This document shows, piece after piece, positions 23,032 to 33,340 of a stretch of DNA of 64,000 bases. This DNA is from Larimichthys crocea. Taxonomy: Eukaryota; Chordata; Actinopteri; Sciaenidae. Under the pieces are notes generated by a model. That model made no database searches, was not told the origin of the DNA, and saw only the letters and a list, made by a program, of their open reading frames with translations. Made by a program: the position numbers and the translations under genes. Location: NCBI RefSeq assembly GCF_000972845.2, contig NC_040022.1, positions 13,441,711 through 13,505,710 on the forward strand, given 5' to 3'. The first letter of the stretch is position 1. Every line of letters starts with the position of its first letter.

Positions 23032-23438
23032 TCATGAAACTCGACATCGTCAAAATCTTCAACATTGAAAATCAAACAATTCCTGTCCAGTGTTTCAGTC
23101 CAGGTGACAGCTGATCACGTTGAAGTCAGGCCTGCTGAAAACAAGCTGAAATGGCTCAGTCCCCAGAGGGTTAAAAAGAATGTGAGATATTGATAAAATG
23201 TTAATTGTATTTTTTTCACATTTGATTATAATTGAAAATATTGACTTGCTTTATTCTGCTAAATATCACTGGTTTAAACAAGTGCTAGTCCTTGTGTTTA
23301 AAGTCCTATGCATTTATTTAGAAATGATAGCATATTTCCATCTTGTATAGAATTTTGGTAGTGCAGTGAACCTTTTTGTTCTGACTTGCATTCTGGGGAT
23401 GAATGTATGACTAATGATGATCTTGATGTATGTTGCAG
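23032..23438. other. No feature recognised
   Basis: Spacer between the hAT fragment and the second B+A unit; the 5' terminus of that unit should lie here or further left but was not identified. Confidence 0.3.
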
Positions 23439-23700
23439 GATTAGGTCCAGGGAATGTGGAGCTGTAAGGGGTGCACAGAAACTGTATCAAGTAGGTCCAA
23501 GCTTTTACATCACTACAAGTTAAAGAATCCACATTTTGGATGTAGTTCTCGCTATCCATGTACGTACCAGCACTGTCTATGCACATTTAAGTCGTGGAAT
23601 GCCCTTATTGTCCACCAAAGTAAAATCCACACCACAGGTCTCCCTCACAAAAAAGGACTGTCTTGTGTGCACTGGCAAATTGCTATTATACCTAATAGCA
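23439..23700 (+). pseudogene. Gene B copy 2: N-terminal C2H2 fingers only
   Basis: After a GTATGTTGCAG acceptor at 23438 the exon opens with ATG at 23454: MWSCKGC, then LLHHYKLKN, CTYQHCLCTFKSW and HQSKIH. This parallels gene B copy 1 (WKCKDC, LLKHYKLDHH, CPCTCKTWKALLTHQSKCH). The transposase-like part is absent; about 100 bp later the sequence enters exon 2 of gene A. The frame beyond about 23650 is not recognisable. Confidence 0.75.
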
Positions 23701-23796
23701 CATCATGTGTCTGTGCGCCATTTCCCTCCTTGACTGTCCTGCTCTGCTTTTGTGTGTAATGGTGACATTCTCCCTGAGTCCTCTGTGCTTTTTCAG

Positions 23797-24905
23797 ATCA
23801 TCGCTGAATTCAAGAGAATCACCACCATTCCACTTCAGTCCAAGTTCCTGTCTCAGCTAGACCTCCACTCTGACAATCTGACAAGGCAACACCAAAGGAG
23901 AGGAGGACAGCTAGGGGAAAAGCTCAAAAGAGTCACTGCACAAATCGCTAATGTACGTGATAGTGTCCTAGAAATGTTTTTTAAAGAATTCATTTTTTTT
24001 TTTTTGGATGTTAAGTAATTTTGATGTTTTTGGATGTTAATTCAGCACATGAGCTGAATTAAAACACTAATCTAGAAAACGTCCTTTCAGTGTGATGATG
24101 TAGATGCTGGACGAGATTAAAGGAGCCTGTGTCTACATGGGCGAAGATCCAGATAACCATCTACAGAAATATGTGGTATGTATATGAATGAGTGTTTCCA
24201 CTTCTCTTACTCTCATTCTTGATCACTTGTGCTAAAATCATTGATCAATTAAAATAATATTTATTATAATTTTCATTATCAATGGCTTACTGTTTCATAC
24301 AAAAAAAACCTATAGTGTTTCTGGTTGATGCTAAATGAACTTAAAGGTAGAATGAACATTTCTCAAACCTTTTTGTCAAATTCAGCAAATATCTCATGGC
24401 CTGCCAGCTGTCTCATATGCAGCCATGGATCTGTAAATGTGCAACAAAGTGGCTCAGACTGCATTGAAAATGGTTTCTCATTGAATGCTTCCATTTCATT
24501 AAATGTTTATATTTGCCTTGATTCTAACTTTCACCTTACCTAGATCTATAGTGTCACTGTTTTATGTTTATCATTTTCTTGATGGAGCCTGGTGAATAGT
24601 TTTGATTTGACTAACTTTGGTTTACTTACCTTTTTGTCTGTTTTGTACAGAGCCTGGATTACAACACCATCCATGAGGCCATTGGAGACACCACAGTTGG
24701 GATCTATGTTGTCAAAGAACATGCTTCAATTGATGAAGTAGAGGACATTGGCATTGTTCTTGAAGGCATCGAGGTGTTACAAGATCTTGATAATGTAACA
24801 TTAGTGGTTGCTATGCTGTTTGGACGGATGTATGTGCTCAACCTTAGCTACCCTTCTGAAAAAAAAAAATCTATGAACACTTGCCTAATTCTGATTGTGG
24901 CATAA
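23797..24905 (+). pseudogene. Gene A copy 2 (SAMD3-like), exons 2-4, first exon deleted
   Basis: Three exons are visible. 23797-23952 follows GTGCTTTTTCAG, reads IIAEFKRITTIPLQSKFL and has donor AAT/GTACGT. 24091-24175 follows CCTTTCAG and has donor GTG/GTATGT. 24651-24905 follows TTTTGTACAG and contains GDTTVGIYVVKE, EGIEVLQDL and VAMLFGRMYVLNL. Exon 3 is 85 bp instead of 93 and has a one-base frame break between VDAGRD and IKGACVYM. The last exon runs into an A11 tract after SYPSE and stops at 24903-24905 without the family's C-terminal helix. The 303-codon first exon of copy 1 is missing. Confidence 0.8.
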
Positions 24906-25290
24906 TTTGTTTACAGTAAAAAAAAATACTTTTATTACTGTATTTTGTATTTTCTGTTGAGGATGCACTTGCATGCAGTAATAACTGTCCAGTTTTTGAA
25001 TGTACTACAATAAGTGATTTGTGGTTTGTATTTTCGTTGTTTGTGTTTTTTAATCTAAGCTTTGTATTTCTATGCTGAAGTAACTATGTGTGCGATTTGT
25101 AAATGTGAACACTAGCTGTTACTTGCCCAATTCAGATGTGACGTATTTTGTTTACTGGTTTACAGTAAAAAAAATACTCTTATTACTGTTGTTTTTTGTA
25201 TTTTGAATTGTACTGGTATTACAATGGTTACAGCTTTGTATTTCAACGCTGAAGTTACTGTATGTGTGATTTGCAAAGTTTTATGCAAGA
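24879..25290. repeat. Imperfect direct duplication downstream of gene A copy 2
   Basis: 24879-25105 and 25118-25282 share, in order, TTGCC(T/C)AATTC, TTTACAGTAAAAAAAATAC, TTATTACTG, AGCTTTGTATTTC and GCTGAAGT. It looks like an old tandem duplication of about 230 bp. Confidence 0.7.
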
Positions 25291-25542
25291 ATACAGTACA
25301 TTTTTTCAATGCAATCTGTTTTGATTTTTGTATTTGCACACAACACAAAACTGATGTCTACAATGCATTTGGCTGCCTTTAACAAATCAAGTTACATTTA
25401 GAGACCTAAAATGGGTTGTAAGGAAATAATAAAGTTGCTTTTATTTTACATAATACATTTAAATAATATTAACATTAACAAATCAAGTTTGTTATATTTG
25501 AAAATCAGGTATCCTGAACATGATAAAATTGCTTTCATACTA

Positions 25543-26096
25543 CAGTGGTCCCTCGTTTATCACAGGGGATACGTTCTAAAAATAACCCGCAATAAACGAA
25601 ATCTGTGAAGTAAGTTTTACACTTATTATACATGTTTTAAGGCCGTAAAACCCCTAACCACACACTTTTATACACTTTTCTCAGACAGGCATTAACTTTC
25701 TCACATTTCTCTCTTATTTAAACACTCTCAAAGTTCAAACTTTCGCAGATTTAACAAAAATAAGTACAATACTATTAGTAAATGAAAACCAAAGATCAAA
25801 ACCTGTTTTCAAGCCCAAACTAAATGAAAACCAAAGATCAAAACCTGTTTTCAAGCCCAAACATTTTAAACAAATTTAACTTTAATGCTCAATCTACGAG
25901 GTTTGACACATAAGAAATTATTACCAGTAACTCACGCGTATTTCACAGTTCCTCTGAAGGTGCCGAACATAATGCACGTTCATACTGTACAGTACGCTGT
26001 AAAAAAAAAAAGCATGCAAAATTACACACACAAAAAAAAAAAAAGCGAAACAGTGAGTCCGCTAAAAGTGAACTGCGTTATAGCGAGGGACAACTG
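25543..26096. mobile_element. Tigger/pogo-type DNA transposon remnant
   Basis: The left terminus CAGTGGTCCCTCGTTTATC and right terminus (reverse complement CAGTTGTCCCTCGCTATAAC) are inverted. Both are flanked by TA (25541-25542 and 26097-26098), the Tc1/mariner-pogo target. There is no transposase frame. It contains a 42-bp tandem duplication (25779-25820 and 25821-25862). Confidence 0.9.
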
Positions 26097-26298
26097 TACT
26101 TAATTAAGTGGTGTTGCAGTAGTAAATAAAAAAAGTTATCTCAACTTCATTATTTTAAATGCCTGAACATGATTGAAATATTTTGGTTTAACAAGTAATA
26201 ATACATTGAGAAAAAGAAGGAAATTTTGTCAGTCATCCACATTCTTGTGGGACCGATGTACACATTAAAAATCAAGTAGATCCAAAGGACTCTTTTTT

Positions 26299-26619
26299 TC
26301 AGTGTACATCGGCAATACCAGACGAAATTTCCGTTTTATTTTTATGGTCCCTGAATAGCGTTTCAGCCACTGTGGTCATGGCCTTCTTTATGATCCCGCC
26401 ATCGGTGAACGGCTTTTTGCGCTTCGTTAAATTGTGCGCCACTTTAAACGAAGCCTCTATAGCTGAATTGGCCTTCTTCGCTGGTTTGGTGAACAGCGAC
26501 TGTTGCTGCTGAAGCGTTGTCTTCAGCTCCGTTATCTTGTCTCTCCATATACTGCAAAGGTCTGTATCCACACCTTTCCAACTACAGCAGTGGTGATCTG
26601 AGGTAAAAAGGACGAACAC
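26299..26619 (-). pseudogene. hAT transposase N-terminal fragment
   Basis: A 106-codon frame contains QSLFTKPAKKANSAIEASFK, AHNLTKRKKPFTDGGIIKKA and AETLFRDHKNKTEI, typical of GTF2IRD2/ZBED-related hAT transposases just after the BED region. It stops at 26299. About 115 residues that normally join this part to the HCKEDPDFP segment (22.8-23.0 kb) were not found. Confidence 0.75.
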
Positions 26620-27798
26620 TCAGTTCTTTTTCGCCCACAGTGTATACACAATTAACATCAATGTTTCCCACAGGACACAGCGCAGATTATCCCTGATCTT
26701 GATTTAAACGAAGGAGTACTTTTAAACTCCCCTGAAAATGTCTTTTCTATAGTTTAAATCTCAGGTGGACCTCTCTGTGCCAAGTGCAGCCCGAAACTGC
26801 CCCAGAAACCAAAATAGCCACTTAGTGGCAACGCGGGGGTCTCAAACCCAACTGCTACGCCTTCAGATCCACACACTCTGTTCTCTAATAAATTTCTGTT
26901 ACAGCCCCAATATTTTTACATTTTTTTTTACACCATTGTCAGCTTTCTTGAGTTCTCACTTTAAATCAATATGCCAATTAAACATCTAACTGGGAGGTTT
27001 GTATGACACATACATTCCAAACAATGCCAGAGGTTTCAGCCAAGACATTGTCCCTAAGACACTGAAGCTCCTGACCCCCGCCCACCCTGTTGGGTCAGAG
27101 ATGTTTTTATTTTTATATTCCAGGCAAATTAAATGAGCACATAGTTTTTTATGATTTCACAGACGCATAGTAATAAAACTTTACACGTACCACGCCTTTG
27201 TTCTGTTGAAATCCTGTTCGTGACATCAATTGTTGTGGAGAAATTGCTGAAGTCAAAGGTCAGTAGTGAGGTCAGGAGTTCAGAAAGTGTTCAGGAGCCT
27301 CTGATGTCTTATGCTGTATTATTTATTGATGCTTAGCTAAGGAGAATTAGAGACACTCTCAAAGTTCATCAGAAGTGCCTGAGTCGGTCTCACATTCTGC
27401 CGAACTCGAACTGGTGGATCGACTTTAAACCCTTTAAACACTTTAAAGATAACACCACAAATACTATACGCCCAGAATTAGTCAAAGAGAATGTTTTTAA
27501 TTCATGCAGGTGTTATTGTCAGCAAATTCTAGTCTGGAGACACATGTCTGATTACGCAGACCGGAACGTCAACGGAAATCTATCTATTATGTCTAGGAAG
27601 GCAGCAGTAAGTCTTTTCGACCCTGGCCACCACAGTGACTGGCACCTACTGTTCCCAATCAAAGCCAAACAATTAATCCTGCTAAGGACCTCAATTGTGT
27701 ATTGTGAAAATTCCATAACAAGCAGGACCAAAAGTGAAACTTAAAGTTTTTGTTTAATGTAACTTTATTTAAAATGCTTCTGTGAACCTATTCAGTTC
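26620..27798. other. No feature recognised
   Basis: Short open frames without similarity; candidates for decayed retroviral or hAT sequence, but nothing supports a call. Confidence 0.35.
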
Positions 27799-27801
27799 TG
27801 T

Positions 27802-28560
27802 TGTGGTGATTCAAACCACCCCGAATTCTGTAGACCTGATGTAGAGCAGAGAGATATTGAGTTTAAAGAAGACAAAGACAAATAGTCCAGTTTCACCTGT
27901 TGCAAGAGGGAGAACACAGCTCTCAGTTCTTACAGACCCCGCGGTCTGCACAACTTCACGCCCAGCTGAGTTCTGAGCTCTCTCTGGCTCCAGCTAGTTT
28001 TATTAAATCACACAAACGGTTACATATTTGTTATTATCTTCATACAGGGTAGTCTGCTGAGTTCAGCCGATGCCCGGGTGTGTGTGTGTGCTCTTTTCTT
28101 GGACCATCGTGTCCTTGTACACTCTGTGCCTAGATTCAGATGCCTTGTAACAGTTTCTAGTTGTGCTCACACACATACCTCAGGCGTGGGATTGCACTCA
28201 GACACAAACTGTAATCTGCAAAAACACTCTGCTGGTTATACAACATTCTTAAAAGCAATAGTTCAACATAATCACACAGTTTAATATTCTTAAATGATTA
28301 TTAGGCACTTCAGATAATATAATCCACAATAGTAAGATGTTCTGTGTCTGCTTTCAGTTCTAACCAAGGGGAGTCTCCTATTTCTCTGCTTATCTGCTCG
28401 TCTCTCTCTCTGTGTGTAGGCCTTGAACCTGCAACTCCTGCAAAACACTTATACTAGTTACACAACACTCAAAAGCAATATACTCTGTGTGACCTTATAC
28501 TTACCCAGATACATTTAACACACATCTATTTTAATTCAAACATTATTATACATTTCCACA
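27802..28560 (-). mobile_element. Retroviral-type LTR (minus orientation)
   Basis: Read on the minus strand the unit starts TGTGGAAATG and ends CACCACA. The segment just upstream of the TG start (28561-28582) is almost all purine, as expected for the polypurine tract next to a 3' LTR. An AATAAAAC polyadenylation-type signal lies at about 27998-28005 on the minus strand, leaving about 200 bp for U5. A short TGTGG/CCACA inverted terminus is present. No 5' LTR, primer-binding site or TSD was found in the window. Confidence 0.6.
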
Positions 28561-28582
28561 GTTCTCACTCTCCTCTCTCTCG
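28561..28582 (-). promoter_or_regulatory. Polypurine tract beside the LTR
   Basis: The minus-strand sequence GAGAGAGAGGAGAGTGAGAA directly precedes the TG of the LTR; such tracts prime plus-strand DNA synthesis in retroviruses. Confidence 0.6.
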
Positions 28583-28832
28583 AGGCTACAGGAGTATCAG
28601 GCAGGCTAGAAATGTGAGAATTCACGGCTGACCATTGATTTATTCCAGCAAATGTCTTAAGTTCAAGTGTGCCATGCTTGTTGGCATCAACCAAACCATC
28701 ATCCATGACCTTGCCAATGGCTGCTACCTGCCCCAACAGTGAAAAATCAACATTTTGACATTTTCTACACTCCATTAATGACAGGTACACCCAAATCACC
28801 AGATAACCATAACCTGCAAGCAGACGTTTCAA
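28583..28832 (-). pseudogene. Retroviral 3' coding remnant of unknown type
   Basis: A 98-codon frame starting near 28832 has a hydrophobic N-terminal stretch, runs through the polypurine tract and ends inside the LTR (stop at 28536). Its position fits the 3' end of an env or accessory gene, but I do not recognise the protein. Confidence 0.35.
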
Positions 28833-28917
28833 CTAGTGACCGGTCAAAGAGTCAAAGAGTGTATCGAGTCCAGTCTGACCAGTAACTGACCTATAGTCAG
28901 ATCACACACTGAGGTCT

Positions 28918-29600
28918 TAAGGCCAACTCACACCGGACGCGGAACGGAAGCGGAACGGCACCGCCGCGGTCACCGTAGCAAATAGAATCCAGTCTAGTCA
29001 ATGAGAGCACTCACACCGGGCGCGGATCAGACGCGGATCAGAAGCGTCCCAGAAGCGGCTCTCCGCGCCACGGCGCGAGCTTTCCGCAAGATTTCTATTT
29101 CTTCCGCGAGCCGCGGCTAAACCTCGTAAATTTCAACAGAGCACTGCGCACCAGACAGGAAACCGGGCCTTGAATCAACGTAATAAACTTCCGCTCCCTT
29201 TCAAAATAAAACACAATACTCAGTTCATGTAGCTTTTTTCAACTTCACATCAACGTTACGTCATGACCGGTGGCACCAGGTGATCAAAGATCGATCAAAG
29301 GGTCTCAATGAGAGACTAATTGTTGAAGTGGAACAACACACAATCATTTATGACACAACAGATGCTTTTTATAATCTCCTCCACGTCGGAGAAGCAAAGT
29401 CAGCTGTTTGTTGTTGTTGTTTTCTTTATACACTGTTTATCGCGGGGTCTCGGGTATGTCCAGGATTCTCGCGTGATCTCGCGTGAATACGGCCGGCTCG
29501 CTCCGCTGCCGTTCCGCAGCTGATCCGCGTCCGGTGTGAGTTGACACCGGGCAAAGTACCGTTCCGCTTCCGTTCCGCTTCTGTTCCGCGTGTTAGTAGA
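28918..29600. mobile_element. GC-rich inverted-repeat MITE (Harbinger-like)
   Basis: Left GGCCAACTCACACCGGACGC faces right GCGTCCGGTGTGAGTTG (29529-29545), and both sides carry repeated CGGAACGG/CCGTTCCG motifs. It sits in AT-rich surroundings. The superfamily assignment to PIF/Harbinger is from memory of teleost elements. The extra CCGTTCCGCTTCC repeats after 29550 blur the right boundary and no TSD was established. A diverged relative lies at 21805-21940. Confidence 0.65.
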
Positions 29601-31645
29601 AGCAAAAAGGTAGAATTTATTGGACCACACTAATTTGACAGAGATGTGCTCTGTGGACTTTGTCATAACTAGAGAGTGGGTCCATTTGAAAGAATTGTTT
29701 GATTCTTGGATTTTTCGATGAAGTAGAATGATTGAGAGGGAAGAAAAAAAATCATCACACCCAGCATGATTTAGATTCCTGTCCAAAGTGTTCACACTGA
29801 GAAGATTCCACTACTATAAAACTATCAAAATAAACAGAGCACTTCCACTGAAGTGAACCTTGTCACTTAGCCAATAGAATAATTCCAGAGCTTTCTGATA
29901 GAGAAGGACTCTCTCATTTTATGGTTTAAGAAAAATGTATAGTACAAATCTCTACATATGCATGCTCTCTCTGTGCATGTGTCTTCTGCACCATTTGAAT
30001 GAGTTTTTTTTTGTGCTAGAGGACTTCTTTTGATGCCCCATAGAACAAACTTTGAATCAAAAATGCTCTTCTCTCTCATATTCCTCCACCTAACCCATAC
30101 TTGCATCCAATTCTGCACTAAACACACACAGTATTCTAGTCTAATCCTGAATATGTTATCATGGTATATGGCAAACAGCAAACAAAAGCACATAGAGCCA
30201 GAGGTGCTGATGATTATTGCTACACGGCCTTGCTTGCTTGGGAGGGCTATTGACAAGGTTTCTTTGGTTTACTATTTTGGATTCTTCAGGATAAGTAATA
30301 CATTCAAGCATGGGAACATGTAGGATTTTATCTGTTATTTTCATAGTTCATTTTTATTTCAGCTGTTCACACAGCAGGCAGAAAGACGGGTGTCCTGTGT
30401 GCATAAAACATTCTGTTTGAAAATTTGATTATTTTTTTTTTGTTATTTACCTGCATACAGAATGTTATTGTTACACCATAAGAAAAGAATGATAATAGAA
30501 ATGAAATGAAAAAGTTGCACATCAGCTTGTGAAAAGACTAAAAACTAAAAGACTAAAGTAAACAATATTACCTCATTTGATCCCGCTGAGGTGGAGGCTA
30601 CATGCTGTTTTGTCTTTGGGTGTTGAAGTATGATCAAGACAAATCGCAATACTTAAAGTAAATAATATATAAATATTACCTCATTTGATTTTACAGTGCT
30701 GTTAAACTGCATTTGCTTTTTGATTACAAATAACAGTGCGAGAAATCTCATGAAATACACTGTTTTATTTAGAATTCTGATTAATAATTTAAGTAATAGT
30801 TACAACCAAGTGACCACATCAACAGCTCGTAGGTTGAAGGATTTGGAGCTCAGCATAGGAGAGGTTGGCAGCATTCACTCTTGTGCAGTTCGATTGAAAT
30901 ATAACAATTTGCTGATCTTTGCCCTTCAGGACTGAGATTATCAACGTTTGAGAGAGAAAAGTGCTTCACCTTTTGACGGATAGAAACTGATTTGTTCTGT
31001 TCTTATCTGTGTGTTATTCCAGTGCCATCACTAAAAAATTAAGTACAGGTCTGCAAGTGTATCCCAAGTGTATCCATTATGGGCAGCATTGTAACAAAAG
31101 CTAAACATCATTTGTGTCTTGTTAACTGTCAAATTCAGGTAGTTGAATTTGAATATATGCTGTGTGGACGTGTTTGGGAAATATGCATGTTGTTTGTTTG
31201 TGTATGTATCCTTATACCTGGCAGTTGGCGGCACACACAAAAGTAATAATATTCAGCATAAAGAAGAAGGGAACTCAAATATGAAACACAAGCAGAATAT
31301 AAAATAAGACATTTTGCATGGAAGTTCTTTTGCAATGAAAGAACTCCAAACTACAGCCCTGAAGGCATACTTTATTGCTGCAGATGACTTCAACTTCTGC
31401 TACCTAACAACCCTACTCCTAATTCCACCAATATTTTGTCATTTTACGCCCCACTGGAGAAAAAAAGACCTTGGATGTTTAGACCAACATTGCTGAGGCA
31501 TACAGAGTCATCCCCCACCCAGGCCAGCCTCTCTCTGGTCCTGGCTCACACTGGACCCTTCCAATTCACATACTGCCAGAAGAGGTGTGCAGAGGAGGTC
31601 ATCTCCATGGCATTGCACTGTTAGATTAGATAACCACACCTCCTC
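29601..31645. other. No feature recognised
   Basis: AT-rich; several 60-130 codon frames on both strands lack motifs or composition typical of genes. Confidence 0.4.
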
Positions 31646-31800
31646 AATACTACTTTATCAAGTTTCTAGGCGACACTGCAGTGGTTGGTTTTGTTAACAA
31701 CAATGATAAGTTGGCCTACAGAGGGGAGATCCAACAACTGGCAGCATGGTGCTCTGACAACAACTTTCCCCTCAACACAAAGAAGACCAAACAGCTCTAA
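31646..31800 (+). mobile_element. LINE reverse-transcriptase fragment (Rex1-like)
   Basis: The translation contains FLGDTAVVGFVNNND, where DD would be expected before TAVVG, followed by QQLAAWCSDNNFPLN and TKKTK. This is the post-active-site segment of teleost Rex1-type LINEs. It is only about 50 codons, with no flanking ORF. Confidence 0.7.
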
Positions 31801-31988
31801 GCTGTGAGCTTACTTATCCACATTACTCTACATTTTACTGCTTTTTGTACTTGTTAGAAGTCAAACTGCTTTTTGTTGTCGCAGCACATTTGCAATGACA
31901 ATATAGTTGAACTTATTCCATTACCGACAACATGTTTCAACACATTCAGCCTAGTGTGAGAGGGAAATGGATTGCTTACCGTGTATAA

Positions 31989-32354
31989 TGTTACGTGGTC
32001 TGGTGTGGGTACTGTGGACCAAGTATGGATTCAGAGGCTGAATGAGGGTGAAGGTGGGTATTTATTGTGCAGCAGAAAAATGGCAAAAAGGCTGGGCTGG
32101 CACTGAAGGCAGCCATAAACTAGTTCGGGCCTGAAGTATACCGCATACTAGCAATCTGGCACAGAACAAAGGAACTGGGAGTTCTTGAGTAGTTGGTGAT
32201 GACATTATGGTTTGCAGCTGAGCAGAGTCCTGGGAGCAGAAGACCACACCTCCGAACCACACCCACCTGACAGACAGGGAGAAAACAAAACAAAAGACAC
32301 AGAGGGAGGGAGGAGGCAGAGGAGAATGAAGCCATGGCAGCCTGGACCATGACA
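31989..32354. mobile_element. Solo LTR, 366 bp, 5-bp TSD
   Basis: The unit starts TGTTACGTGGTC and ends GGACCATGACA, imperfect inverted TG..CA termini. TATAA is present on both sides (31984-31988 and 32355-32359). It contains a purine-rich stretch with GAGAAAACAAAACAAAAGAC. No internal genes. Confidence 0.75.
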
Positions 32355-32359
32355 TATAA

Positions 32360-32918
32360 AAGAACAAACTGTGTCAGTTGCTGGTAAAGCTCTCAATCTC
32401 CCTCACACAAACACATAACCACAGAACAATGTATCATTTCATTGGACATTGGCATGAAGATGTAGATTATATTTTATTCATATGACCTTATTAACCATTC
32501 AAGGCCCAAAACACTGGAAAAAAGAGGAGAACTAAACACTGCAGCATGCTGTAAGAGAGAGAAACACAACTTGACAGAATCTGTAGACAAGAGAGGAGCA
32601 CCAGGCTGAGAGCAATATCACATGAAAGCCTAGCAGGGCATGAGACAATTACAACAAGGGCTAAAGGACAACAGGGGCTGAATGTTGGAGCCAGTTTGTG
32701 GCTTAATGCTTGATCACATTATAAAGTTGTACAGCTTAATTTATTTTTCCATCCAAATGCTGCTGGAATTGTGGAGATGCCTTGGTCGCTAATTGCACAT
32801 TAAGTTAACTCAGTTACTCTCCACTCTTGTCCACAACTGACTGCATCTGGTGGTTTCAAAACAGTTCATGAAAAAGTAGATCCATTTTGCAAACTCACTT
32901 CACAGTGCTAAGATAAGC
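32360..32918. other. No feature recognised
   Basis: Unannotated spacer. Confidence 0.4.
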
Positions 32919-33340
32919 TCAGCATTGTAAGTTTAACCAGTTTGTGACCAGGGTGTGATGGTCTGTAGAGATGTTACCTGCCCATTTCCTGACTCTGGAC
33001 AGGTACAGGTCCTGGATGGACCGCAGGCTGACACCAATCATTTTCTCTGCAGACCTTATTGTCCGTTGCAGTCTGTTCTTTTCCTGGTACCAACCACCAA
33101 CCTTCATTAATGTAAAAGCAGATTCCGTCTCCCCTCGTTTTCTCCGTGAGCGGTCCGCTCGGAGCAGGTGAAATCCAGTCAGGTGTCCGGGATGTGCTCA
33201 CTGAGCCAGGTTTCAGTGAAACACAAGGCAGCAGATATGTTAAAGTCCAGGTTGGTTGTGTTGAGGAGCGCAAAAGACAGAACAAATACACAAAAACGTA
33301 AAAAGTACGGGAGAGTGAAGTACCAAGGCAACCGTCCACT
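32919..33340 (-). mobile_element. Rex1-like LINE with endonuclease fused to C terminus by deletion
   Basis: The minus strand first shows endonuclease-like remnants (ending KTRGDGICFYINEGWW) and then, within a few codons, the far C-terminal segment NRLQRTIRSAEKMIGVSL. In intact elements these are separated by the whole reverse transcriptase. Frames differ on the two sides of the junction near 33085-33110. Confidence 0.7.

Noticed and set aside
29400..29795. 131-codon minus-strand open frame
   Set aside because: Runs from unrelated DNA into the GC-rich MITE; no motif.
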